Assembly: GCF_047663525.1 (NCBI RefSeq) | Contig: NC_092589.1 | Coordinates: 79,487,501-79,551,500, forward strand | Source of the DNA: Anas platyrhynchos | Lineage: Eukaryota; Chordata; Aves; Anseriformes; Anatidae | Direction: 5' to 3' | Length of the DNA stretch: 64,000 bases | In this document: piece by piece, positions 38,583-47,223 of the stretch | How the letters are laid out: each line of letters opens with the position of its first letter | How positions within the stretch are numbered: the first letter of the stretch is position 1 | Program-made: the position numbers and the translations under genes | The notes under the pieces: generated by a model | The model's database searches: none | What the model was told of the DNA's origin: nothing | What the model saw: the letters and a program-made list of their open reading frames with translations, nothing else

Positions 38583-41500
38583 GACTCATTGCCTCTAGGA
38601 CGTACTTGGTCTGGGTCAAATGAAGCAGATGTGACCAGGTTTTATACTTTCTTCCTAGGAGAATATTCTAAATACCATCTCAGCAAGCCTCAGCTCCTCT
38701 CACCTCTGTATTCAACATCTAAGTGCACAGCACAGGGAGGTTGTAAGGTGGGGTGCCATACTGAGTGGAAGATATGAGGTGATGATGCACATGTTATATG
38801 CTGAAGCAGAAGAGTAGGGCCAACATCTGATGGATAAGCACTAAGCTAGAATTAGTCTGAAGAGTTTTCAGTTTGGAGTAGCCAGTTTACTCACAGAATA
38901 GACTCATGGATATTAAAAGGAAACACAAGGCCTATGCTATAGACTGTGCTCTCTGGCACCATTCCCAAAGACAGTAAAAAATATACTGTTAGAAGCCCCA
39001 TTGCATTAAAGCACTTAAGATGATTTTAAATTTAAGCATGTGCTTGAGTCTCATGGTCATATGCATGTGCTTAAGGTCCTTTCTGAATGAGGTCCACAAA
39101 GCATTGTTGCATAAGTGCAGAAAGATTTATTTCAAAATCAAAAAAGAAAAGATAATAAGAATTCTTTATATCAAATAGGAAATATGATTAGCATACTGAC
39201 AGACTTCAGTCTTCCACCCCGAATGTTATTTTTTATCTAATAAAAGAGATAATACAACGCTAACAGGAGTGTCATTTTTGAATAACCAGTAACAGTTTTT
39301 AGTTATTTAACTGATGCCTGATTAGAGAAAATTATATGGTCCTTTTCCTTTTCCTTTTCCTTTTCCTTTTCCTTTTCCTTTTCCTTTTCCTTTTCCTTTT
39401 CCTTTTCCTTTTCCTTTTCCTTTTCCTTTTCCTTTTCCTTTTCCTTTTCCTTTTCCTTTTCCTTTTCCTTTTCCTTTTCCTTCTTCAGTTCCAGGTTGAA
39501 AGTGAACATAAATAGCTAGAGCCAGTAACCATCTGTTTACTGTGATCAGCAGTGCCAGTTACACAGATAGTGCTCAGTCTGCATGAAATCCGCAGCCCCA
39601 CATACATATTCTAGCTCTCTCGGTCTTTCATTTCATTTAATATATTTCTTAAAAAACAAATATGTTGCTGGTTCTTTCTTGCACAGTCTGTGGGCCTCGC
39701 TCAGGCTGCTTATTCATTGCAATCACAGCCACCTTGGATGATAAGAGGCATTCAAAGAAACTAGGAACCCGAATTTGCTAAGGAAGGGAGATCTCACATT
39801 GAGCATGAGCTGCTATAGTCATTGAGTGTTGGTGAAATGAAAGGAAAAGTCTTCTTTAGAAGGATCTGCTGCCAGTTTGTCTGACATCTCTTCACATTCA
39901 GTGGGAGAGCAATGCATCTGCTGTTAGCATTTTATCTGTTTTGGATCTTATTTTCCACACTGATTAAGACAGTATAATGTTGATAGTTCAGCATAGCACA
40001 GAGTGCCTAAGAACAACCAAACGAAGGTATAGTAAAAGAAAGAATAATGATTACTCTCTGTCTTCAATGACTGACGATGTAATATGTGACAAGTAAGCAT
40101 GCTGCTGGGTTACTTGGCCGGCAAATAAAATGAACTGACTGGCTAAATAAAATTGTTAAGAAAATAGTAAGAATTGATGTGATTTCTCATCTTTAATTTC
40201 TCTTTTATTGTACAAGTATCTTCTTTTGACAGTGGTACCATGGCATAAATAATGCCTTGTTTTCCATTTTATCTAATTCCGTGTAATTTTTCTTTCCATA
40301 ATTAATTGTTTATGCCCATTCTCCTTCACAGGGATTTACTATTTGAACCCATTACACTAATTGTTCATTTAGGATGGCACATAGAAAGCATAAACAGACT
40401 GGAATCAGTCTTCTGTTAGTTAGGTGTGTAGGTCCAGGCAGATTGCATTTTTGCATGCATGAAGTCCAGATAATTTACAACCATTTTTTCCATCATTTAC
40501 CACCTAGGCTGGATATGTCTGAAGATGTTACAGCTTCTGTCAGCAAAGCTCTTTACATTCAGGACTGCTTAAGTCTTGACAATACATACACGTAGATCCC
40601 CTTAAAATCTTCATAAAATGACTGACTCACTTTTGTTCCAGACCACACACTTCAGGAATATCAGTGAGACATTAGGGCCATGTCTTGTGTTAGGATTTGA
40701 TCATGATTCTTAGTCATTTCAATCTGGTTTAAATTTCTCCCGTTTTATTAATCTTTGAAATAATTCAAGTAATGCATCCTCAAGGCAAAGTATCTACACA
40801 AGCTTGTGTAGAGTTTTTGTGACAAGAATGACTGTTTCCAGTTCCAGCAAAAGACTGTCATGTACCTTAAAATTCAGCACAAGATTAGCCACGCTGACTG
40901 GATCCAGTGCTCACAGAAGTAACAATATTACTTACAGGCTTAACACGTAGCATATATTTCAAAACTTTCCAGTGTATACTCCTATTGATCTTTTTAGTAA
41001 CGAGTAATATATATTCCCATCTCATCTCATTATTGTGCTTACTTGTTATTAATATAAGAATTTATCAGATGAATCTTGAAGCCAAGGAATTAGTCTCCTC
41101 TGACTAAGGCCTTGTAATGCCTAGCACACCTCCTGCTATCTGGAATGAGGAATGAAATAAGAGACAGTACATGTTCACCAATGGGTGAATATACTTCCAC
41201 TGAGGTCAATGCAAAGAATTTTAAAATTCCAGCATCAAAGAAATCAGGTAATCTAGCCAAAGCAGTGCCATATTCAGCAGCTGAGAATTTCACAGCCCTG
41301 AAAACAAAAAGTATGAAGAAACAGAAAGGTTTTGTTCCTGTGGGTAATAGGCACATGCCTTCAAAATGATAGAAATATTATTCACATTACGACAATGTCA
41401 ACACTGGTTTTAGAAGACTGGGTTTCCTTATATTGCATAAATTTGCAAGGTAAGCCCATCTTGTTTCCTACTGGAATGCTGGTGAATTTAGGAGGTTCAC

Positions 41501-41696
41501 AGTATCTTGTAAATTAGTTTTTTAAGACAGCAATACACAGTATAAATAAATATCTAAATGGAGACATAGGGAGAACACAAGTGTTTCTATAAGATTTTCA
41601 GAGGAGTTTCTGAGTTTAGAAATGTAAGTATATTATTCTTACAGCCTTCCATGTTTCTGTTCCAGCCTGGGGTAAACAAAGTATCTCATAAATCAC
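38583..41696. other. Noncoding DNA downstream of FUT9
   Basis: Unique AT-rich sequence interrupted only by the long (CCTTTT)n tract. Minus-strand AATAAA hexamers occur here (for example the TTTATT at about 40206-40211 and 40744-40749 of the plus strand). Part of this may therefore be distal FUT9 3' UTR if the transcript runs past the first signal. Confidence 0.5.
39341..39482. repeat. Perfect (CCTTTT)n hexanucleotide tract
   Basis: 142 bp with no interruption: 23 complete CCTTTT units plus a partial one. One strand is pure pyrimidine and the other pure purine, with mirror symmetry that could allow triplex formation. On the minus strand it reads as an alternating Lys-Glu frame, an artefact of the repeat. 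Perfection implies a young and probably length-variable tract. Confidence 0.97.
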
Positions 41697-41702
41697 TTTA
41701 TT
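41697..41702 (-). terminator. Candidate FUT9 poly(A) signal
   Basis: AATAAA on the minus strand (plus-strand TTTATT), followed within 30 bases by a T-rich stretch with GTTT. It is the first canonical signal after the stop. Alternatives lie further downstream, so usage is inferred only. Confidence 0.3.
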
Positions 41703-43732
41703 GTTTGTTAATCATCACTTACAACTTGATTCATTATTGCAGCACACTTGTTGTCTGCAAGTTTAATCTTAAGTACTTATCAATTAAATTGCTCGATCAA
41801 GGTCTTCTACATCACATAACTAGAAGTTTTTCCAGTTAAACCGTTAGACTTTTTTCATTCTTTTCTGTATGTAGCTTCTTTTACCAGGCCTTACTTTAGT
41901 AGCAGGACATGTATTTGTTCACAGTAAATGAAAAGCATCTTACACCTTCATGTTTCAAGCTTTTTACATGTTATTTTCTTTTTCTTAGGGATAAGTCTCA
42001 AAAGTTTGAACTCAATGTTCATCTGTTAACTATTGAAACAATGTACTAATTTTACCGTGTGATGCTTACCAGTGAGTTTGTACCTTTTAACATTTCTTTT
42101 ACAACTTTCTGTAGTTTAAATAAAAGATAACATAGTCAGAAAAGAATTCACATTTCTAGTATGATTTTAAAACATATCAAAATAGTAGACACAAGATTCT
42201 GAGAACTGACTGCAACTCAGTAGAAACTGTACTCTGTAATATTTTGACCTAAAAAACTAAGCTGATTGGTTTTCAGTTGGTACCAAAATATATCCGTATG
42301 TCCTACATCATTAAACTAACCTTGTACTATACACAGCAATCCAGAATTTAAGTCTTAGCTGTTGAAAGAAAAAAAGTAATAAAATCAAATAACACACATT
42401 AGAAACAGACATATTTTGAACAATCATGACAATCATCACATTTCTGTATTTGTTATCAGAGCAAATTTAATACTTAAAAACCTGTTTGTATATTCAGATT
42501 TTGAAAGCATCTACTGTTCTTAAGAATGCATTTGTTTATACCTGTCACACAAAATATTTTCAGAAAACAAAACTCATTAGCATAATGAGTTGAATGGTTG
42601 AATATGTCATCTTGATAACTTATTTACTGATTTTCAGCATATTTCTTTCAGAAAAGAAACTTGCTACTCAGCAAGTTGTCCAACTATAATTACAGTTCAA
42701 CAGATCTTTACAGAATTTGAGAGAAATTTAACAATTAAAAACAAAAAAAACAAAAAAAAACAACAAAACAACAGAGAGAAATTTCTAGAATCTTTTAACA
42801 AGCTATTTCTTAAAGGTTACTATTACCAGCTAAATTCAGTGCATGAGTCTACGCGATCAAATGCCTATATTAAAATCCATTTACTTCTGTATCAATATAT
42901 CACCAATTACAGCCCTGATTCAGGTAAACAATACTTGATACACCAGGAAAATTAAGGACATGCTGCATTTAAATGCATTCAAAAGTTGGATGAATCGGGC
43001 TTTGATCACTACGATTGTTCATCTTGTTTATATCTGGCTTCTCTACTCTTTGGAGGGTAACAAACGTATTACTAAAGTAACTCTAGGAGCTGTTTCTTCG
43101 GAAACTCATCCTTTTTAGAAACAGAGCGTCTGCTATTGTAATACCTTTTAAAAACTGTATTTCTACATTCTGCACCCTTAAAAAGGGGTGCAATTGATCA
43201 CACTGAAATAATGACAGATATTGAACTTCACTGTGTTCCTAAAATATAAGATGACCCATAAAAAAGTTACTGTTTTTTAAAACATTACACACATTTCAGA
43301 ATAGAACAGAAAATTATGTTCGTAAAATTCTCTATGGCATTTAAGAGTTGTGTCCTCATTTTCCAAATAGATTAAAAAGCAAATAAAATCTTTAAAAAAA
43401 AAGGAAAAAAACAAATGTTAAAAATCACCACTTTATGTGCAAGAATGAGGCATACTTCATAGACAATGTGAAAAATCTTGTTTAAAAATTATAGTAAACA
43501 ATCAAATATTCTTCAGTGCACATAATTAGTATGTACATTATAATTTAAAACTGAGTATTGATGACTGCTGCTCATGATCTTTAAAATCTCTTACAAAATA
43601 TAAATAGGACAGCCAAGAGAGGATAGCTGATAAACCATGACATAAGGTTTTCTCTTCCTTCTTTTCTTTTCTTATTCCTTTCCTCTCCACTTGGACTAAA
43701 GATCCTTCTGGCTTCTTCAAAAAAGTGCACAC

Positions 43733-43771
43733 GTACGTGCGCACACACACACACATACACACACACACACA
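43733..43771. repeat. (GT)n/(CA)n microsatellite abutting the FUT9 stop codon
   Basis: On the minus strand, the base after TAA is T and an interrupted run of about 17 GT-type dinucleotides follows (one TATG break, then GTGCGCACGTACGTGTGCAC at the far end). It forms the first 39 bases of the FUT9 3' UTR. The distal part is a self-complementary alternating purine-pyrimidine stretch, a sequence type that can form Z-DNA. Confidence 0.95.
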
Positions 43772-44851
43772 TTAATTCCAAAACCATTTTTCTAAATTTC
43801 CAATTGACTTGTATTCCTGGTGTCTTTTCACATGATCACAAGCAAGACATGCATGTGATTCCCAAAACCTAGGAAGATGCACCGAGAAATCCTTCTTCCA
43901 GTTGAAATAACTAAGGTACATCTTGTTATTTTTGTCAAGCATTAGAAGATATTCTGCCAGCTCTCTTGGGGAGAGAAAATCTTCCACGTGTATGAAAGAA
44001 TCTGATGGAATGTAATTCTCATAGTTTTCTCTGGAAGGGCCCAGTACAACTGGTACTGATCCAGCCAGAAGGGCATTGTAAAGTTTCTCAGTAATATAAT
44101 CTTTGTGGATTGAATTTTCAAATGAAAGGTAGAATTTACAAGTAGAGATAGTTGGAATTAAGTTTTTATCATTGACGTAGTCTCCGAAGGCTTGCCCATA
44201 GGTATGGATTTCAATGTATTTGCTAAGCTCATTGTAATACTTGACTCGAGCATGCTCAGGATTCCAGTTACTTACAACCCAACACACCAAGTTTTCTTTA
44301 CTTGGCACTTCATATGTAAAGGAACTTGTACCAACCATCATGAAGCCATAAGGCACCTGAATATCTGAATCACGCCGATAAGTCAGGGTCAGGTTAAAAA
44401 GGTGTTCAATGCCACTCTTTTGAGGAGTATGTGTTGGAGACTCCAAGTTCATCCAAATCCATTTCTGGAATGGTGGCCTGGCTTGCTGAGGTAAATTAGT
44501 CAGATCCCAGCTAATGTCCCTGTGATGAATGAGAACTGCGTGGGATTTGTTATATAGTGAGCGGTCAATAGTCAGATGGCACCCATGGATGTTGAACATT
44601 GTTTGGCAGGATGTTAGATCAAATGTCTGACCAAATGGCCAAACCCAGATCAAAATAGTAGTCTCATTAACATTATCAGTTTTGGAAGAAAAGAAGCTCT
44701 TCATTTTCAAAACTGAGCTGGCTGATTCTATAGGACCAGAGATCCAGCTGTTTGTCGGTTTAATATAAATTAGTATAAATGCCATGAAACAACCAAGGAC
44801 AATGAAGATAATCAAAAATGGCCGGAAAATTCCTTTAGATGTCGATGTCAT
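43772..44851 (-). CDS. FUT9: Alpha-1,3-fucosyltransferase 9 (Lewis x synthase)
   Basis: A Golgi type II membrane enzyme of family GT10. It transfers fucose from GDP-fucose to the GlcNAc of N-acetyllactosamine ends, making Lewis x (CD15/SSEA-1), and is prominent in neural and stem cells. The 359-residue frame is complete and equals the mammalian length. Residues 1-10 are cytoplasmic, about 11-31 form the signal anchor (FLIIFIVLGCFMAFILIYI), and the rest is lumenal stem and catalytic domain. Sequons are at N62 (NET), N101 (NKS) and N153 (NLT). E137 in NLESPTHTPQ corresponds to the residue I recall as the proposed catalytic base. The alpha-1,3-FucT signature spans about 239-271 (YLSFENSIHKDYITEKL, then GSVPVVLG). 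The C-terminus has CLAC and ends KWFWN. The start is fixed by a splice acceptor 8 bases upstream, family length, and A at -3. All coding sequence is in one exon, as in mammalian FUT9. No disruption is seen. Confidence 0.98.
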   Translation of the reverse strand: MTSTSKGIFRPFLIIFIVLGCFMAFILIYIKPTNSWISGPIESASSVLKMKSFFSSKTDNVNETTILIWVWPFGQTFDLTSCQTMFNIHGCHLTIDRSLYNKSHAVLIHHRDISWDLTNLPQQARPPFQKWIWMNLESPTHTPQKSGIEHLFNLTLTYRRDSDIQVPYGFMMVGTSSFTYEVPSKENLVCWVVSNWNPEHARVKYYNELSKYIEIHTYGQAFGDYVNDKNLIPTISTCKFYLSFENSIHKDYITEKLYNALLAGSVPVVLGPSRENYENYIPSDSFIHVEDFLSPRELAEYLLMLDKNNKMYLSYFNWKKDFSVHLPRFWESHACLACDHVKRHQEYKSIGNLEKWFWN

Positions 44852-44859
44852 AATTTGTT
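44852..44859 (-). other. FUT9: FUT9 5' UTR part of the coding exon
   Basis: Eight bases (AACAAATT on the minus strand) lie between the inferred 3' splice site and the ATG. The remaining 5' UTR must come from upstream noncoding exons, none of which could be identified in this window. Confidence 0.75.
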
Positions 44860-44941
44860 CTGAGAAAAAAAAAAAAGAGAGAGAGAGAGAGGAAGAGAAA
44901 GAGAGAAAATAACATCAGATATTTAAATCATATATATATGT
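44860..44941 (-). promoter_or_regulatory. 3' splice site and polypyrimidine tract of the FUT9 coding exon
   Basis: Minus-strand sequence ends TTTTCTCAG immediately before the exon. It is preceded by T12 and a CT-rich run of about 35 bases (plus-strand A-run then GA repeats at 44864-44907). No AG dinucleotide occurs from 44862 to 44941, an AG-exclusion zone of about 80 bases. A branch-site match CTGAT lies in that zone with its A at 44915, about 55 bases from the AG. This strongly supports a spliced upstream noncoding exon and the chosen start codon. Confidence 0.85.
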
Positions 44942-44975
44942 CTTGTTAATGCAATCATGTCTTGTTAATGCAATC
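44938..44975. repeat. 19-bp perfect tandem duplication
   Basis: ATGTCTTGTTAATGCAATC occurs twice without mismatch at 44938-44956 and 44957-44975. On the minus strand each copy contains TTAAC, a fit to the branch-site consensus, lying 86 and 105 bases upstream of the FUT9 acceptor. Confidence 0.92.
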
Positions 44976-45054
44976 AGACATCAGACCCCAAAACGGACAA
45001 ATTTTGATATCATTGACCTATAATCTCAGAAACTTCTCCTAAGTAGAGAAGGTA

Positions 45055-45235
45055 TGTTGTGGGTGCCCCATCCCTGAAAGTGTTCAAGGCAGATTGGATG
45101 GTGCTTTGAACAATGTGGACTAGTGGGAGGTATCCCTGCCCATGATAGGGAGGTTGGAACTAGATGATCTTTAAGGTCCCTTACAACCCAAGCCATTCTG
45201 CACTTCCATGATTCCATGAATCCATTTTCCTATGA
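45055..45235 (+). mobile_element. CR1 LINE 3'-end fragment
   Basis: About 180 bp of CR1: 'agtgttcaaggcagattgga', 'tagtgggaggtatccctgcc', 'ggttggaactagatgatctt', 'aaggtcccttacaaccc', then CCATGATT-type tail units. It lies antisense to FUT9 in its intron. Confidence 0.9.
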
Positions 45236-45354
45236 ATCTATGTGATCTTGCACAGCATTCATGGCAAAATTTTGGATAATGGCATATTTCTCCTCTTCAC
45301 ATTAGAAGCTATTTGACATAAATTGAAAGTAGGGTTTTCATACATGTCATGCTT

Positions 45355-45390
45355 GATATATATCATATATATATATATATATATGTATGT
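45355..45390. repeat. (AT)n microsatellite
   Basis: About ten perfect AT dinucleotides with near-repeat flanks. Confidence 0.9.
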
Positions 45391-45709
45391 CTTAATCATT
45401 GTATATCTTAAACAGTGTTTTTGCTTAAAACCTAGGCCAAGGATTTGAGACAAATGATTCTCTTTGATTCTCTTCTTGTGTGTCTGGGTGAAGGATAATA
45501 TGATGCAGTTTTGGTCCATACATATTCATATGTATATATGTATGGAGGATACAGCTTTAGAGAAAAGAAAAAGGAAAGCACTGGAACTTTAATTCTGTTA
45601 TCAATAAGACTGTCAGAAAATTAGCTTATGCCTGGTGGGTACATGGGTATGAACATTTGTGCCTTTTCCTGAGAACTCCAAGAACAGATAGGGAAGTAAA
45701 GCAGCAGTA

Positions 45710-45850
45710 CAGGTTCTCAGCTCCCATATTCAGCGTCACAGTTCCCACATAAAGAAAAACAAACAGTAGTAAGTCCTTAAACATTTAGTTATGTTTTTAT
45801 GCCACAGTCCTGTGGTTCTCAGGTTCTCAGCTCCCATATTCAGTGTTACA
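45710..45850. repeat. Pair of 31-bp direct repeats, 110 bp apart
   Basis: The 31-mers at 45710-45740 and 45820-45850 (core AGGTTCTCAGCTCCCATATT) differ at two positions. The intervening 79 bp are not duplicated. No element boundaries or inverted ends were seen around them. Confidence 0.85.
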
Positions 45851-46244
45851 TTTATTTTTTTTTTAATTAAAAAAAAAATCCCACACCTAAATATATATAA
45901 AATATCACTTTTAAAAAAAATAATCAGACAGAAAGCAAAAAAATAAATATATATATATATATATATTTTAAAATTTAAACCAGCTCATCTCATTTAACCT
46001 GTGAAATAAACAATTACATTCAGCACAAAGACATGGTAGAATGTTGTGAGTGTAAAAGATGATGCGTAAGCATAGCAGCACAGTTACAACAAAAAACATT
46101 TTCACATTCGTCATTTATGAAAGGGACACAGAGGGAATGTCATTCCTAGTTCTACACTACCACTATATCTTGAGGAAAATAATTTTCCACAATTTCTTCC
46201 CTATTTTGGAAGGTCAGATGGTCTTAATTTTCTGTTTTTAGGTA

Positions 46245-46975
46245 CTGTAGGTTAACCTTGGCTGGTTGCTATGTGACCACCCAGCTGCACTCTCAATCCT
46301 TCTCCTAAGCAGGACAGGGGCAGAAATTAAGACGGAAAAGCTCACTGAGGTAAGGATAGGAAGATCACTTCTCAATTACTGTAATGGGACAATAAAACAG
46401 ACTCACTCTGGGGAAAATTAATCTGATTCATTGCCAATGAAAATAGATTTGGATAGTGAGACCCCTCCAAAGGGAGCAGAAGGGATTGTTAATGGGGACT
46501 GAGGTCAGTCTATAACAGCTCCACCACACCACTCCTTCCTCGCACTTTTCCCCTATTCCAGTATATGGGCTGTAGTCTTTCTATAAAAAAACGCTGGTCC
46601 AGAATGGGGTTTTCCACAGATTGCAGTGTGGATATCTGCTCCATCATGGCCCTCTCCATGGACTAGGGGGAAATCTTTGCTTTGGTGCCTGAAGCATCTT
46701 CACTTCTTCTCTGACTTTGGTGTTCATGGGGCTGTTTTTTTTTTTTTTTTTTTTTTTTTTTTCTCTCATTCCTCACTGTCTGTCTAGTGTATTTGCCTTT
46801 CTTAAACACACTTTTTCCTAGGCACTGCCATCCTGGCTGCTGGCACCAGCTGTGCCCAGTGGCAGGGTCAGTGGAATTGGCTGGAGTCCAGCATGGGGCA
46901 GCCCCAGCCCCTGCTCACAGAGGAGCCCTGTAGCCCTCCTACCCTACGAGTGCCTGGACGTGGACAGCCAGTAGA
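46245..46975 (-). mobile_element. Old, truncated copy of the same ERV LTR family
   Basis: The same order of blocks as the solo LTR at 24281-25361 appears in the same orientation but more diverged: 'caataaaacagactcactct', 'aatggggactgaggtcagtc', 'tggatatctgctcc', 'catggggctg' followed by a T-run, then 'cagcatggggcagcc' and 'ctgctcacagagg'. Retroviral sense is inferred to be the minus strand, the same as FUT9. Several internal blocks are missing, the ends are eroded, and no target duplication was identified. A minus-strand AATAAA is not obvious here. Confidence 0.75.
46738..46762. repeat. Poly(T) run inside the LTR copy
   Basis: About 25 T residues at the same relative position as a T-rich stretch in the 24281-25361 LTR (25151-25182), so probably an expansion of an LTR-internal tract. 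Confidence 0.85.
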
Positions 46976-47187
46976 GATTTTTAAAATCTTTTGGTGTGTT
47001 TAGTCTGACTCCTTTGTCTCGTCCTCTTCTTTTGGACATAGATTAGCAAGTCCTCTATGCTTTCAAGCAAAATGATCCTGACAGGAGTAAAGGGGAGGAA
47101 TGTTTGTGTCCATAACTTTTCCACTTCTTTTCATCAGCTCAAGTTCCTCTGAAGGAAATTTGTGGTTTTACAGCTACATCACACTGG

Positions 47188-47223
<36 letters not shown>

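Larger units (their letters stand above)
41697..43771 (-). other. FUT9: FUT9 3' UTR, proximal part (end inferred)
   Basis: The sequence directly downstream of the FUT9 stop on the minus strand is AT-rich and free of transposable elements. Reading from the stop, the first canonical AATAAA I find is at 41702-41697, giving a minimal 3' UTR of about 2.07 kb. FUT9 transcripts are known in mammals to have long 3' UTRs, so use of this site is not established and the true end may lie further left. The 5' edge is firm because it abuts the stop codon. Confidence 0.4.
44860..46244 (-). other. FUT9: FUT9 intron, acceptor-proximal part
   Basis: Inferred intron upstream of the coding exon. It holds the acceptor, a 19-bp duplication, a CR1 tail, (AT)n tracts at 45365-45384 and 45945-45966, and a pair of 31-bp direct repeats. 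No coding exon was seen. Confidence 0.7.

Noticed and set aside
39303..39509. Lys-Glu repeat protein on the minus strand
   Set aside because: A direct product of the (CCTTTT)n microsatellite, with no initiation context or flanking coding sequence.
43538..43787. Minus-strand frames of 68-76 codons rich in Cys-Val
   Set aside because: They come from translating the GT repeat at the end of FUT9 in other frames.
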